A DNA stretch of 64,000 nucleotides, taken from the NCBI RefSeq assembly GCF_001547525.1, contig NZ_LNJP01000003.1, positions 1,736,001 to 1,800,000 on the forward strand, given 5' to 3'. This DNA comes from Burkholderia anthina. GTDB lineage: Bacteria; Pseudomonadota; Gammaproteobacteria; Burkholderiales; Burkholderiaceae. This document shows, piece after piece, positions 26,707 to 34,062 of this stretch. Position 1 is the first letter of the stretch. Each line of letters begins with the position of its first letter. Both the position numbers and the translations under genes were made by a program. The notes under the pieces were generated by a model. It ran no database searches. It was not told the origin of the DNA and was given only the letters and a program-made list of their open reading frames with translations.

Positions 26707-27672
26707 CTACAGATCGAGTACCAGCAGGTCGGTACGCGACCGCGAGCAGCAGGGCATGAACTGGTCGCCGGCCGCCTTTTCGTCATCGGTCAGATATGAA
26801 TCGCGATGATCGGGCTCGCCTTCGAGCACGCGGGTCAGGCAGGTGCCGCACACGCCTTGCTCGCACGACGTCAGCACGTCGACGCCGTGCGCCGCCAGCG
26901 CCGCGATGACCGTGCATTCGGCCGGCACGTCGATCGTCTGGCCGCTGCTCGCGATCCGGATCTGGAATGCGCGATCGGCGCCGGATCGCGTGACCGCGCC
27001 GCCGAAGAACTCGTAGTGCAGCCGCGCTTCGTCCCAGTGGCGCTCGCGCGCAGCGTTCAGCACCGCCTCCATGAAGCCGCGCGGGCCGCATACGTACAGA
27101 TGTGTGCCTTCAGGCGCGGTCGCGAGCACGGCGGCCAGGTCGAAACGTTGCGCCGGGTCGCCGTCGTCGACGTGGAAGCGGGTGCGATCACGGAAACCGG
27201 CTGCGTTGATCCGCTCGACGAAGGCCATGCGATCGGCCGAACGCGCGCAGTAGTGCATGTCGAACGGCGTGCCGGTCGAGAACAGCCGTTCCGCCATGCT
27301 CAGAATCGGCGTGACACCGATCCCGCCGGCGAGCAGCAGATGGTGCGGTGCGTCGGAGGCGAGCGGGAATTGGTTGCGCGGCATGCCGATCCGCACGGTA
27401 TCGCCTTGCCCGACTTCGTCGTGAATCGCGCGCGAGCCGCCGCGGCCTTCGGCCTCGCGCAGCACCGCGATCTGATAGCGATCGCGTTGCCCGGGGTGAT
27501 TGCACAGCGAGTACTGGCGGACGAGTCCGCCCGGCAGATGCACGTCGATATGGGCGCCGGCGTCGAAGCGCGGCAAGGGCGAGCCGTCGCCGCTGACGAA
27601 TTCGAAGCCGCAGATGTCGCGCGCTTCCCGCCACTTGCGGGCCACCCGGACCTTCAACGTCGCGTCGCTCAT
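26707..27672 (-). CDS. vanB: Vanillate O-demethylase reductase subunit
   Basis: A 321-residue flavin/iron-sulfur reductase of the phthalate dioxygenase reductase class that passes electrons from NAD(P)H to the VanA oxygenase. Domains in order: FMN-binding barrel (about 5-105, with RQYSLCNHP), the NAD-binding region (LLLAGGIGVTPILSMAERL and YVCGPRGFMEAVL), and a C-terminal plant-type [2Fe-2S] ferredoxin with CEQGVCGTCLTR and a final Cys in FMPCCSRS. The ATG overlaps the vanA stop (ATGA at 27669-27672), so the two are translationally coupled. Confidence 0.92.
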   Translation of the reverse strand: MSDATLKVRVARKWREARDICGFEFVSGDGSPLPRFDAGAHIDVHLPGGLVRQYSLCNHPGQRDRYQIAVLREAEGRGGSRAIHDEVGQGDTVRIGMPRNQFPLASDAPHHLLLAGGIGVTPILSMAERLFSTGTPFDMHYCARSADRMAFVERINAAGFRDRTRFHVDDGDPAQRFDLAAVLATAPEGTHLYVCGPRGFMEAVLNAARERHWDEARLHYEFFGGAVTRSGADRAFQIRIASSGQTIDVPAECTVIAALAAHGVDVLTSCEQGVCGTCLTRVLEGEPDHRDSYLTDDEKAAGDQFMPCCSRSRTDLLVLDL

Positions 27673-28748
27673 GACGCCTCCTTGACGTGCGCGACCGGAA
27701 TCGCGGGCCGCGGCGGGCTCGCCGCGTTTTCGGCGGCGAGCAGCCGGTCGATCACCTTGCGCGACAGCACGCCGCCGGCGTCGATGTTGAGCTTGAGGAG
27801 CGTGCGCTCGGGCCACTGCTCGAGATTGCGCTGCTGGCGCTCGAGCATCTCCAGATCCTCCGCGAAGATCTTGCCCTGGCCTTCGCGGATCTCGGCGGTC
27901 AGCGCGTCGTCGTCCGGCCGGAAATTGCGCGCCATCCCCCAGAAATACCAGATCGACGTGTCGGTTTCGGGCGTGATGAAGTCGACCACGATCGACGACG
28001 CCTTCTTGTCCGCCGGCGCGTCGTAGCCGCCGTGGCCCGCATGCGCGACGCCCACTTCGATCATCACGTGGCTCGGGGGCGTGAAGCGGCAGATCTGCCA
28101 GCGGTCGACCGGCACGTCGTCGGCGAGCCCGTTGCCGCGCAGCGCCATCCGCCAGAACGGCGGCGGCATCACGTTCTCCATGAAGCGGCTCGTGACCACT
28201 TCGTCGCCGTGGCTGGTCGTCTTCGGCGGCGCTTCGTCGATTTCCTTCTGGCCGATGCTCGTCGCATGCACATACGTCTCGTGCGTGAGGTCCATCAGGT
28301 TGTCGATCATCAGCCGGTAGTCGCAGCGGATGTGATACAGGCCGCCGCCGTGCGCCCAGGCCGGATCCTCGGCCCATGCCAGCGCGGGCAGCTTGGCGGG
28401 ATCGGCCTCCGACGCGTCGCCCGGCCACACCCACACGAAGCCGTACCGCTCGACCGCCGGAAAGCTGCGAATCGACGGAAAACCGCCGACGCGCTGGCCC
28501 GGCATGCCGGCCGTCTTGCCGTTGCAGCCCATTTGGAGCCCGTGATAGCCGCACACGAGCACGCCGTCGCGCACGAACCCCAGCGACAGCGGCGCGCCGC
28601 GGTGCGGGCAGAAATCCTCGAGCGCGGCGATCTGGCCGTCCGCCGCGCGGTAGAGCACCATCGATTCGTTGCAGATCTTGCGGCCCAGCGGCTTGCCGTC
28701 GATCTCGTCGGGCGTGCACGCCACGTACCAGGCATTCTTGAGAAACAT
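27669..28748 (-). CDS. vanA: Vanillate O-demethylase oxygenase subunit
   Basis: A 359-residue Rieske non-heme iron oxygenase that demethylates vanillate to protocatechuate plus formaldehyde, part of lignin-derived aromatic catabolism. The Rieske cluster ligands are C47, H49 (CPHRGAP) and C66, H69 (CGYHGL). The mononuclear iron site lies in DNLMDLTHETYVHATSIGQ. The sequence follows known VanA proteins closely from the start (NAWYVACTPDEI) to NIDAGGV. Start 28748 is preceded by GGAGA; the upstream in-frame extension crosses the operator region and is rejected. The operon vanAB is divergent from a MarR regulator. Confidence 0.94.
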   Translation of the reverse strand: MFLKNAWYVACTPDEIDGKPLGRKICNESMVLYRAADGQIAALEDFCPHRGAPLSLGFVRDGVLVCGYHGLQMGCNGKTAGMPGQRVGGFPSIRSFPAVERYGFVWVWPGDASEADPAKLPALAWAEDPAWAHGGGLYHIRCDYRLMIDNLMDLTHETYVHATSIGQKEIDEAPPKTTSHGDEVVTSRFMENVMPPPFWRMALRGNGLADDVPVDRWQICRFTPPSHVMIEVGVAHAGHGGYDAPADKKASSIVVDFITPETDTSIWYFWGMARNFRPDDDALTAEIREGQGKIFAEDLEMLERQQRNLEQWPERTLLKLNIDAGGVLSRKVIDRLLAAENAASPPRPAIPVAHVKEAS

Positions 28749-28806
28749 GTCCTTGTCTCCTTCGGGGCGGTGCCGCCGGGGAAGCGGCCCGATCTTCATT
28801 CCGTGT

Positions 28807-28834
28807 ACTGAATGAGATTCAGTGTACTCACTGA
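28807..28834. promoter_or_regulatory. Overlapping palindromes between vanA and the MarR gene
   Basis: Two perfect inverted repeats overlap: ACTGAAT-GAG-ATTCAGT (28807-28823) and TCAGTG-TACT-CACTGA (28819-28834). They lie between the divergent vanA and MarR genes, where a MarR-type repressor would be expected to bind. The sequence is seen directly; the binding is inferred. Confidence 0.6.
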
Positions 28835-28948
28835 TAGGGGGCGGGACAAGGCGAGCGGTATACTGGTTTTCCCGGGAAATGGCGCGAGACAGCGCCATGC
28901 CGACGGCGCGCGCAACCGGTGCGCGCCGCCTATGTCATCGACTCATCC

Positions 28949-29437
28949 ATGGAAAAAACGAATCCCGCCGACCTGCCGGCTTTCCCGATCGACCTGTACG
29001 ACGAACCCGGGCACCTGATCCGGCGCGCGCACCAGATCGCGGTCGCGATGTTCTACGAGAAGCTCGGCCGGGACGTGACGCCCGTGCAGTACGCGGTGCT
29101 GCGGATGCTGTACGAGAATCCGGGGCTCGATCAGGTGACGCTCGCGCAGCGGGTCGCGCTCGACACGTCGACGACGGCCGATCTCGCGGTCCGGCTCGAG
29201 GCGAAAGGATTGATCGTCCGCGAAGTGCTGCCGCGGCGTCAGAGGCGGCTGCTGTTGACGCCGGCGGGCGTCGAGTTGCTCACGCAGCTGATTCCGTCGG
29301 TTAAGGAACTGCGCGCGGGCCTGTTCGACGGGATGGGTGAGGACGATGCGGAGGAACTGATGCGCCTGCTGCGCAAGTTCGTCCATTTGAACAACGAGCA
29401 GAGCCGCGCGCCGCTGCGGGTGAGCGAGGATTCGTAG
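28949..29437 (+). CDS. MarR-family regulator, probable vanillate regulator
   Basis: A 162-residue MarR-type winged-helix dimeric repressor. HTH segment: TPVQYAVLRMLYENPGLDQVTLAQRVALDTSTTADLAVRLEAKGL, followed by the wing with REVLPRRQRRLLLTPAG. It is divergent from vanAB with palindromes in between, so it is probably the vanillate-responsive repressor. Many vanAB operons use a GntR-type VanR, so this would be a MarR-type alternative. The start may be 28949 or ten codons earlier (28919); neither has a clear ribosome site. Confidence 0.85.
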   Translation: MEKTNPADLPAFPIDLYDEPGHLIRRAHQIAVAMFYEKLGRDVTPVQYAVLRMLYENPGLDQVTLAQRVALDTSTTADLAVRLEAKGLIVREVLPRRQRRLLLTPAGVELLTQLIPSVKELRAGLFDGMGEDDAEELMRLLRKFVHLNNEQSRAPLRVSEDS

Positions 29438-29484
29438 CGGCGCCGGGCGACGGCGCGGAACGGCGGCGCGCGCTGCGCCGGCCG

Positions 29485-30231
29485 TCACCCGCGTGACGCT
29501 TGCTCTTCCAGCCGCCGCACGGCTTCGGCCACTTCGTTTCTGAAGCGCACGAGCGCCGCCTGTTCCGGCGCCGGCGGCTGCACGGCCGCCCACAGCATGT
29601 CGATCAACTGCGTGGCCGTCGTTTCCGTATCGAGCTTGCGGTGCCCGAGGATCGCATCCCACAGCACGTGCTCCATCGGCCCGAACACCATCGAGCGCAG
29701 CAGGCTCAGCGGCAGATCCGCGCGAACCTGCCCGGCCGCCTGGCCGCGCGCGAGCACGTCCATCAACGGCGCCGTGTAGCGGCGCTGCAGCGCGGTGAGC
29801 TCGTCGCTCAGCGCATGCTGCTTCGCGCGGCCTTCCGACAGCACCAGCGCGCACAGCCCCGTGCCGTTCACGAGCATCAAGCGCAGATGGGTGCGCACGA
29901 TGAACGCGAACTGCTGCTGCACCGACGCGTCCCGCGGCATCCCGTGTTCGAACGCGGCGATGATTTCGTCGTACCAGTCGGCGATCACACGCGCGCACAG
30001 CTCGCGCTTGCCGCGGAAATAGCTGAACACCGTCGCCTCCGACACGCCCACGCGCTGCGCGATTTCGGCGGCCGTCGCATGCTCGTAACCTTTTTCGGCG
30101 AACACGTCACGGCCGGCGCGCAGGATGTCCTGCACGCGCTGCTGGGATTTGCGCCCGGCGGGGGCGCGCGACGCGTCGGCGCGATCGGCTTTGGCGGTGG
30201 CGGTCATGGTGTCGGCGGGAGCGGCTGTCAT
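29485..30231 (-). CDS. TetR-family transcriptional regulator
   Basis: A 248-residue TetR-type repressor. The N-terminal HTH (about 25-75) is QQRVQDILRAGRDVFAEKGYEHATAAEIAQRVGVSEATVFSYFRGKRELCARV; the C-terminal ligand domain follows. An Ala-rich tail precedes the HTH, so the start (30231, or 30207 or 30255) is uncertain. It is divergent from liuABCD, and the gap contains several inverted repeats, so it probably regulates the liu genes. In many proteobacteria a MerR-type LiuR does this, which makes a TetR controller notable. Acyl-CoA or a related effector is plausible but not shown. Confidence 0.82.
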   Translation of the reverse strand: MTAAPADTMTATAKADRADASRAPAGRKSQQRVQDILRAGRDVFAEKGYEHATAAEIAQRVGVSEATVFSYFRGKRELCARVIADWYDEIIAAFEHGMPRDASVQQQFAFIVRTHLRLMLVNGTGLCALVLSEGRAKQHALSDELTALQRRYTAPLMDVLARGQAAGQVRADLPLSLLRSMVFGPMEHVLWDAILGHRKLDTETTATQLIDMLWAAVQPPAPEQAALVRFRNEVAEAVRRLEEQASRG

Positions 30232-30245
30232 CTTCGCATCATATC

Positions 30246-30360
30246 TGAGTATCACTCAAAAAACTATTGACGGCGAACCGGGCGCGGCGCGAAACTGTGC
30301 AAAATTTCCGCTGTATTGGTCAATGAATCGGCGTATTCATTCGATCTGAGCAAAACTCAG
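30246..30360. promoter_or_regulatory. Multiple inverted repeats in the TetR/liuA promoter region
   Basis: Three perfect inverted repeats: TGAGT-ATC-ACTCA (30246-30258), AATGAAT-6 bases-ATTCATT (30322-30341) and CTGAG-CAAAA-CTCAG (30346-30360). The first and third share TGAG/CTCA arms and could be related half-sites for the divergent TetR regulator. Confidence 0.5.
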
Positions 30361-30401
30361 AAATCGGTGAGTGCGACACACTTTCTGGAGACGGAGGAGA
30401 C

Positions 30402-31583
30402 ATGATCAACCTGCCCGGCGTGCAATTCATGCTCGGTGAAGACATCGAGATGCTGCGCGACGCCGTCGCGACGTTCGCGGCGAAGGAAATCACGCCGCGC
30501 GCGGCGGAGGTCGACCGCACCGACCAGTTTCCGATGGATCTGTGGAAGAAATTCGGCGATCTCGGCGTGCTCGGCATGACCGTCTCCGAGGAATACGGCG
30601 GTGCGAACCTGGGCTACACCGCGCACATGGTCGCGATGGAGGAGATCTCGCGCGCGTCGGCGTCGATCGGCCTGTCGTACGGCGCGCACTCGAACCTGTG
30701 CGTGAACCAGATCCACCGCAACGGCACCGACGCGCAAAAGCGGAAGTACCTGCCGAAGCTCGTGTCGGGCGAACACATCGGCGCGCTCGCGATGAGCGAG
30801 CCCAACGCCGGCTCCGACGTCGTCAGCATGAAGCTGCGCGCGGACAAGCGCGGCGACCGCTACGTGCTGAACGGCACGAAGATGTGGATCACCAACGGCC
30901 CCGATTGCGACACGCTGGTCGTGTACGCGAAGACGGACATCGAAGCCGGCCCGCGCGGCATCACCGCGTTCATCGTCGAAAAGGGGATGAAGGGCTTCTC
31001 CGTCGCGCAGAAGCTCGACAAGCTCGGCATGCGCGGGTCGCACACGGGCGAGCTCGTGTTCCAGGACGTCGAGGTGCCGGAAGAGAACATCCTCGGCCAG
31101 TTGAACGGCGGCGTGAAGGTGCTGATGAGCGGCCTCGACTACGAACGCGCGGTGCTGTCGGGCGGCCCGACGGGCATCATGGCCGCGTGCCTCGACGCCG
31201 TGGTGCCGTACATCCACGACCGCAAGCAGTTCGGCCAGGCGATCGGCGAATTCCAGCTGATCCAGGGCAAGGTCGCCGACATGTACACCACGTTCCAGGC
31301 GTGTCGCGCGTATCTGTACGCGGTCGGCCGCCATCTCGACTCGGCGGGCAGCGACCACATTCGCCAGGTGCGCAAGGACTGTGCGGGCGTGATTCTCTAC
31401 ACGGCCGAGAAGGCGACGTGGATGGCCGGCGAGGCGATCCAGATTCTCGGCGGCAACGGCTACATCAACGAATACCCGGTGGGCCGCCTGTGGCGCGATG
31501 CGAAGCTGTACGAGATCGGCGCCGGCACGAGCGAAATCCGCCGGATGCTGATCGGCCGCGAGCTGTTCGCGGAAACGATGTAA
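30402..31583 (+). CDS. liuA: Isovaleryl-CoA dehydrogenase
   Basis: A 393-residue FAD-dependent acyl-CoA dehydrogenase that oxidises isovaleryl-CoA to 3-methylcrotonyl-CoA in leucine/isovalerate catabolism. It shows AMSEPNAGSDV, KMWITNGPDCDTLVVYAKT, RKQFGQAIGEFQLIQGKVADMY and AIQILGGNGYINEYPVGRLWRDAK. The position where most acyl-CoA dehydrogenases carry the catalytic Glu is Ala (IGAGTSEIRR), whereas Glu248 is present in LDYERAVLSGGP, the arrangement known for isovaleryl-CoA dehydrogenases. This makes the specific call firm. First gene of a four-gene operon; only 31 bases to liuB. Confidence 0.95.
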   Translation: MINLPGVQFMLGEDIEMLRDAVATFAAKEITPRAAEVDRTDQFPMDLWKKFGDLGVLGMTVSEEYGGANLGYTAHMVAMEEISRASASIGLSYGAHSNLCVNQIHRNGTDAQKRKYLPKLVSGEHIGALAMSEPNAGSDVVSMKLRADKRGDRYVLNGTKMWITNGPDCDTLVVYAKTDIEAGPRGITAFIVEKGMKGFSVAQKLDKLGMRGSHTGELVFQDVEVPEENILGQLNGGVKVLMSGLDYERAVLSGGPTGIMAACLDAVVPYIHDRKQFGQAIGEFQLIQGKVADMYTTFQACRAYLYAVGRHLDSAGSDHIRQVRKDCAGVILYTAEKATWMAGEAIQILGGNGYINEYPVGRLWRDAKLYEIGAGTSEIRRMLIGRELFAETM

Positions 31584-31614
31584 CGCCCCACGTCACGCGA
31601 ACGGAGCCCCGTCG

Positions 31615-33222
31615 ATGCCGATCATCGAATCGAAACTGAACCCGCGTTCGGAAGACTTCCGCGCGAATGCCGCGGCGCTCGAGGCGCTCGTCGCCGACCT
31701 GCGCGCGAAGATCGAACGGCTCGCGCAGGGCGGCGGCCAGGCCGCGCGCGACAAGCACCTGTCGCGCGGCAAGCTGCTGCCGCGCGATCGCATCGCGCAA
31801 CTGCTCGATCCGGGCGCGCCGTTCCTCGAGTTCTCGCAGCTCGCGGCGAACGGCATGTACAACGACGACGCGCCGGGCGCGGGCGTCATCACCGGGATTG
31901 GCCGCATCGCCGGCCGCGAATGCGTGATCGTGTGCAACGACGCGACGGTCAAGGGCGGCACCTACTATCCGATCACCGTGAAGAAGCACGTGCGCGCGCA
32001 GGAGATCGCCGCGGAAAACCGGCTGCCGTGCGTGTACCTCGTCGATTCGGGCGGCGCGAACCTGCCGAACCAGGACGACGTGTTTCCCGATCGCGACCAC
32101 TTCGGCCGCATCTTCTACAACCAGGCGACGATGTCGGCGGCGGGGATCGCGCAGATCGCCGTCGTGATGGGCTCGTGCACGGCCGGCGGCGCCTACGTGC
32201 CGGCGATGAGCGACGAGTCGATCATCGTGAAGGACCAGGGCACGATCTTTCTCGGCGGGCCGCCGCTCGTGAAAGCCGCGACCGGCGAGGAAGTGAGCGC
32301 CGAGGATCTCGGCGGCGGCGACGTGCATACGCGCCTGTCGGGCGTGGCCGACCATCTCGCGCAGAACGACGCGCATGCGCTGTCGATCGCACGCACCATC
32401 GTCGGTCACCTCGCGCCGAAGATCGCGTCGCCGGTTCAGCTTCGCGAGCCGAAGCCGCCGCGCTACGACGCGAAGAGCCTGTACGGCGTGATCCCGGCCG
32501 ATACGCGCAAGCCGTTCGACGTGCGCGAGGTGATCGCGCGCATCGTCGACGATTCGGAGTTCGACGAATTCAAGGCGCGCTACGGCACGACGCTCGTCAC
32601 CGGCTTCGCGCACATCTGGGGCCATCCGGTCGGAATCGTCGCGAACAACGGCATCCTGTTTTCCGAATCGGCCGTGAAGGGCGCGCATTTCATCGAGCTG
32701 TGCTGCCAGCGCAAGATCCCGCTCGTGTTCCTGCAGAACATCACGGGCTTCATGGTCGGGCGCAAGTACGAGAACGAAGGCATCGCGCGGCATGGCGCGA
32801 AGATGGTGACGGCCGTGTCGAACGCGAAGGTGCCGAAATTCACGGTGATCATCGGCGGCTCGTTCGGCGCCGGCAACTACGGGATGTGCGGCCGCGCGTT
32901 CGGCCCGCGTTTCCTGTGGATGTGGCCGAACGCGCGCATCTCGGTGATGGGCGGCGAACAGGCGGCGTCGGTGCTCGCGACCGTGCGCCGCGACGGCATC
33001 GAGGCGAAGGGCGGCGCATGGTCGCCGGAAGAAGAGGAAGCATTCAAGCAGCCGATCCGCGACCAGTACGAGCGCCAGGGGCATCCGTACTACGCGAGCG
33101 CACGGCTGTGGGACGACGGCGTGATCGATCCCGCGCAGACGCGCGACGTGCTCGGGCTCGGCCTCGCCGCGTCGATGAACGCGCCGATCGACGACACGCG
33201 CTTCGGCGTGTTCCGCATGTAA
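31615..33222 (+). CDS. liuB: Methylcrotonyl-CoA carboxylase, carboxyltransferase (beta) subunit
   Basis: A 535-residue carboxyltransferase subunit. With the biotin-bearing alpha subunit it converts 3-methylcrotonyl-CoA to 3-methylglutaconyl-CoA. The sequence shows KLLPRDRIAQLLDPG, DATVKGGTYYPITVKKHVRAQEIA, YLVDSGGANLPNQ with DVFPDRDHFGR directly after, GSCTAGGAYVPAMSDE, FGAGNYGMCGRAF and NARISVMGGEQAA, all typical of MCC beta rather than propionyl-CoA carboxylase. Third step enzymes flank it: liuA upstream and liuC 18 bases downstream. Confidence 0.95.
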   Translation: MPIIESKLNPRSEDFRANAAALEALVADLRAKIERLAQGGGQAARDKHLSRGKLLPRDRIAQLLDPGAPFLEFSQLAANGMYNDDAPGAGVITGIGRIAGRECVIVCNDATVKGGTYYPITVKKHVRAQEIAAENRLPCVYLVDSGGANLPNQDDVFPDRDHFGRIFYNQATMSAAGIAQIAVVMGSCTAGGAYVPAMSDESIIVKDQGTIFLGGPPLVKAATGEEVSAEDLGGGDVHTRLSGVADHLAQNDAHALSIARTIVGHLAPKIASPVQLREPKPPRYDAKSLYGVIPADTRKPFDVREVIARIVDDSEFDEFKARYGTTLVTGFAHIWGHPVGIVANNGILFSESAVKGAHFIELCCQRKIPLVFLQNITGFMVGRKYENEGIARHGAKMVTAVSNAKVPKFTVIIGGSFGAGNYGMCGRAFGPRFLWMWPNARISVMGGEQAASVLATVRRDGIEAKGGAWSPEEEEAFKQPIRDQYERQGHPYYASARLWDDGVIDPAQTRDVLGLGLAASMNAPIDDTRFGVFRM

Positions 33223-33240
33223 CGCCCGGGAGGCAGACCG

Positions 33241-34026
33241 ATGCGATACGAAACGATCAAGGTAAGCGAGGCCGGCCGCGTGGCGACCGTCACGCTCGCG
33301 CGTCCCGACGTGCGCAACGCGTTCAACGAGACGACGATCGCCGAGCTGACCACCGCGTTCGAATGGCTCGATGCGCACGAAGGCGTGCGCGCGATCGTGC
33401 TCGCCGCGGAAGGCGCCGCATTCTGCGCGGGCGCGGACCTGAACTGGATGAAGAAGATGGCCGGTTACTCGGACGACGAGAACCGTGCCGATGCGCGCAA
33501 GCTCGCGCGGATGCTCGAAGCGATTTACCGCTGCGGCAAGCCGGTGATCGCGCGCGTGCACGGCGACGCGTATGCGGGCGGCGTGGGCCTCGTCGCCGCG
33601 GCCGACATCGCGATCGCCGCCGACGGCGTGAAGTTCTGCCTGTCGGAAGCGCGGCTCGGGCTGATTCCGGCGACGATCGCGCCGTACGTCGTGCGTGCGA
33701 TGGGCGAGCGCGCGGCGCGCCGCTACTTCACGACGGCCGAAGTGTTCGACAGCGCGCGCGCGGCGTCGCTCGGCTTCATTCACGACGCGGTGCCGGTCGA
33801 CGCGCTCGACGAAACGGTCGCGAAGCTGGCCGCGACGCTCGTCGCGAACGGCCCCGACGCGGTGAAGGCGTGCAAGCGGCTCGTCGCCGACGTGGCCGGC
33901 CGGCCGCTCGACGCGACGCTGATCGAGCAGACCGCGGACTGGATCGCGAAGACCCGCGCCGGCGCGGAAGCGCGCGAAGGGATCGCGTCCTTCCTCGACA
34001 AGCGTGCGCCGTCGTGGCGTGAATGA
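33241..34026 (+). CDS. liuC: Methylglutaconyl-CoA hydratase (enoyl-CoA hydratase family)
   Basis: A 261-residue crotonase-fold enzyme, hydrating 3-methylglutaconyl-CoA to HMG-CoA. Crotonase motifs: RPDVRNAFNETTIAEL, the oxyanion-hole segments GAAFCAGADLNWMKKM and HGDAYAGGVGLVAAADI, and FCLSEARLGLIPATIAPYVVRAMG. The placement between liuB and liuD gives the pathway-specific assignment; sequence alone would say enoyl-CoA hydratase. A GGGAGG ribosome site precedes the ATG. Confidence 0.92.
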   Translation: MRYETIKVSEAGRVATVTLARPDVRNAFNETTIAELTTAFEWLDAHEGVRAIVLAAEGAAFCAGADLNWMKKMAGYSDDENRADARKLARMLEAIYRCGKPVIARVHGDAYAGGVGLVAAADIAIAADGVKFCLSEARLGLIPATIAPYVVRAMGERAARRYFTTAEVFDSARAASLGFIHDAVPVDALDETVAKLAATLVANGPDAVKACKRLVADVAGRPLDATLIEQTADWIAKTRAGAEAREGIASFLDKRAPSWRE

Positions 34027-34062
34027 TCGCGTGACCCCAACCTTCCGGACGACATCGAAGCC

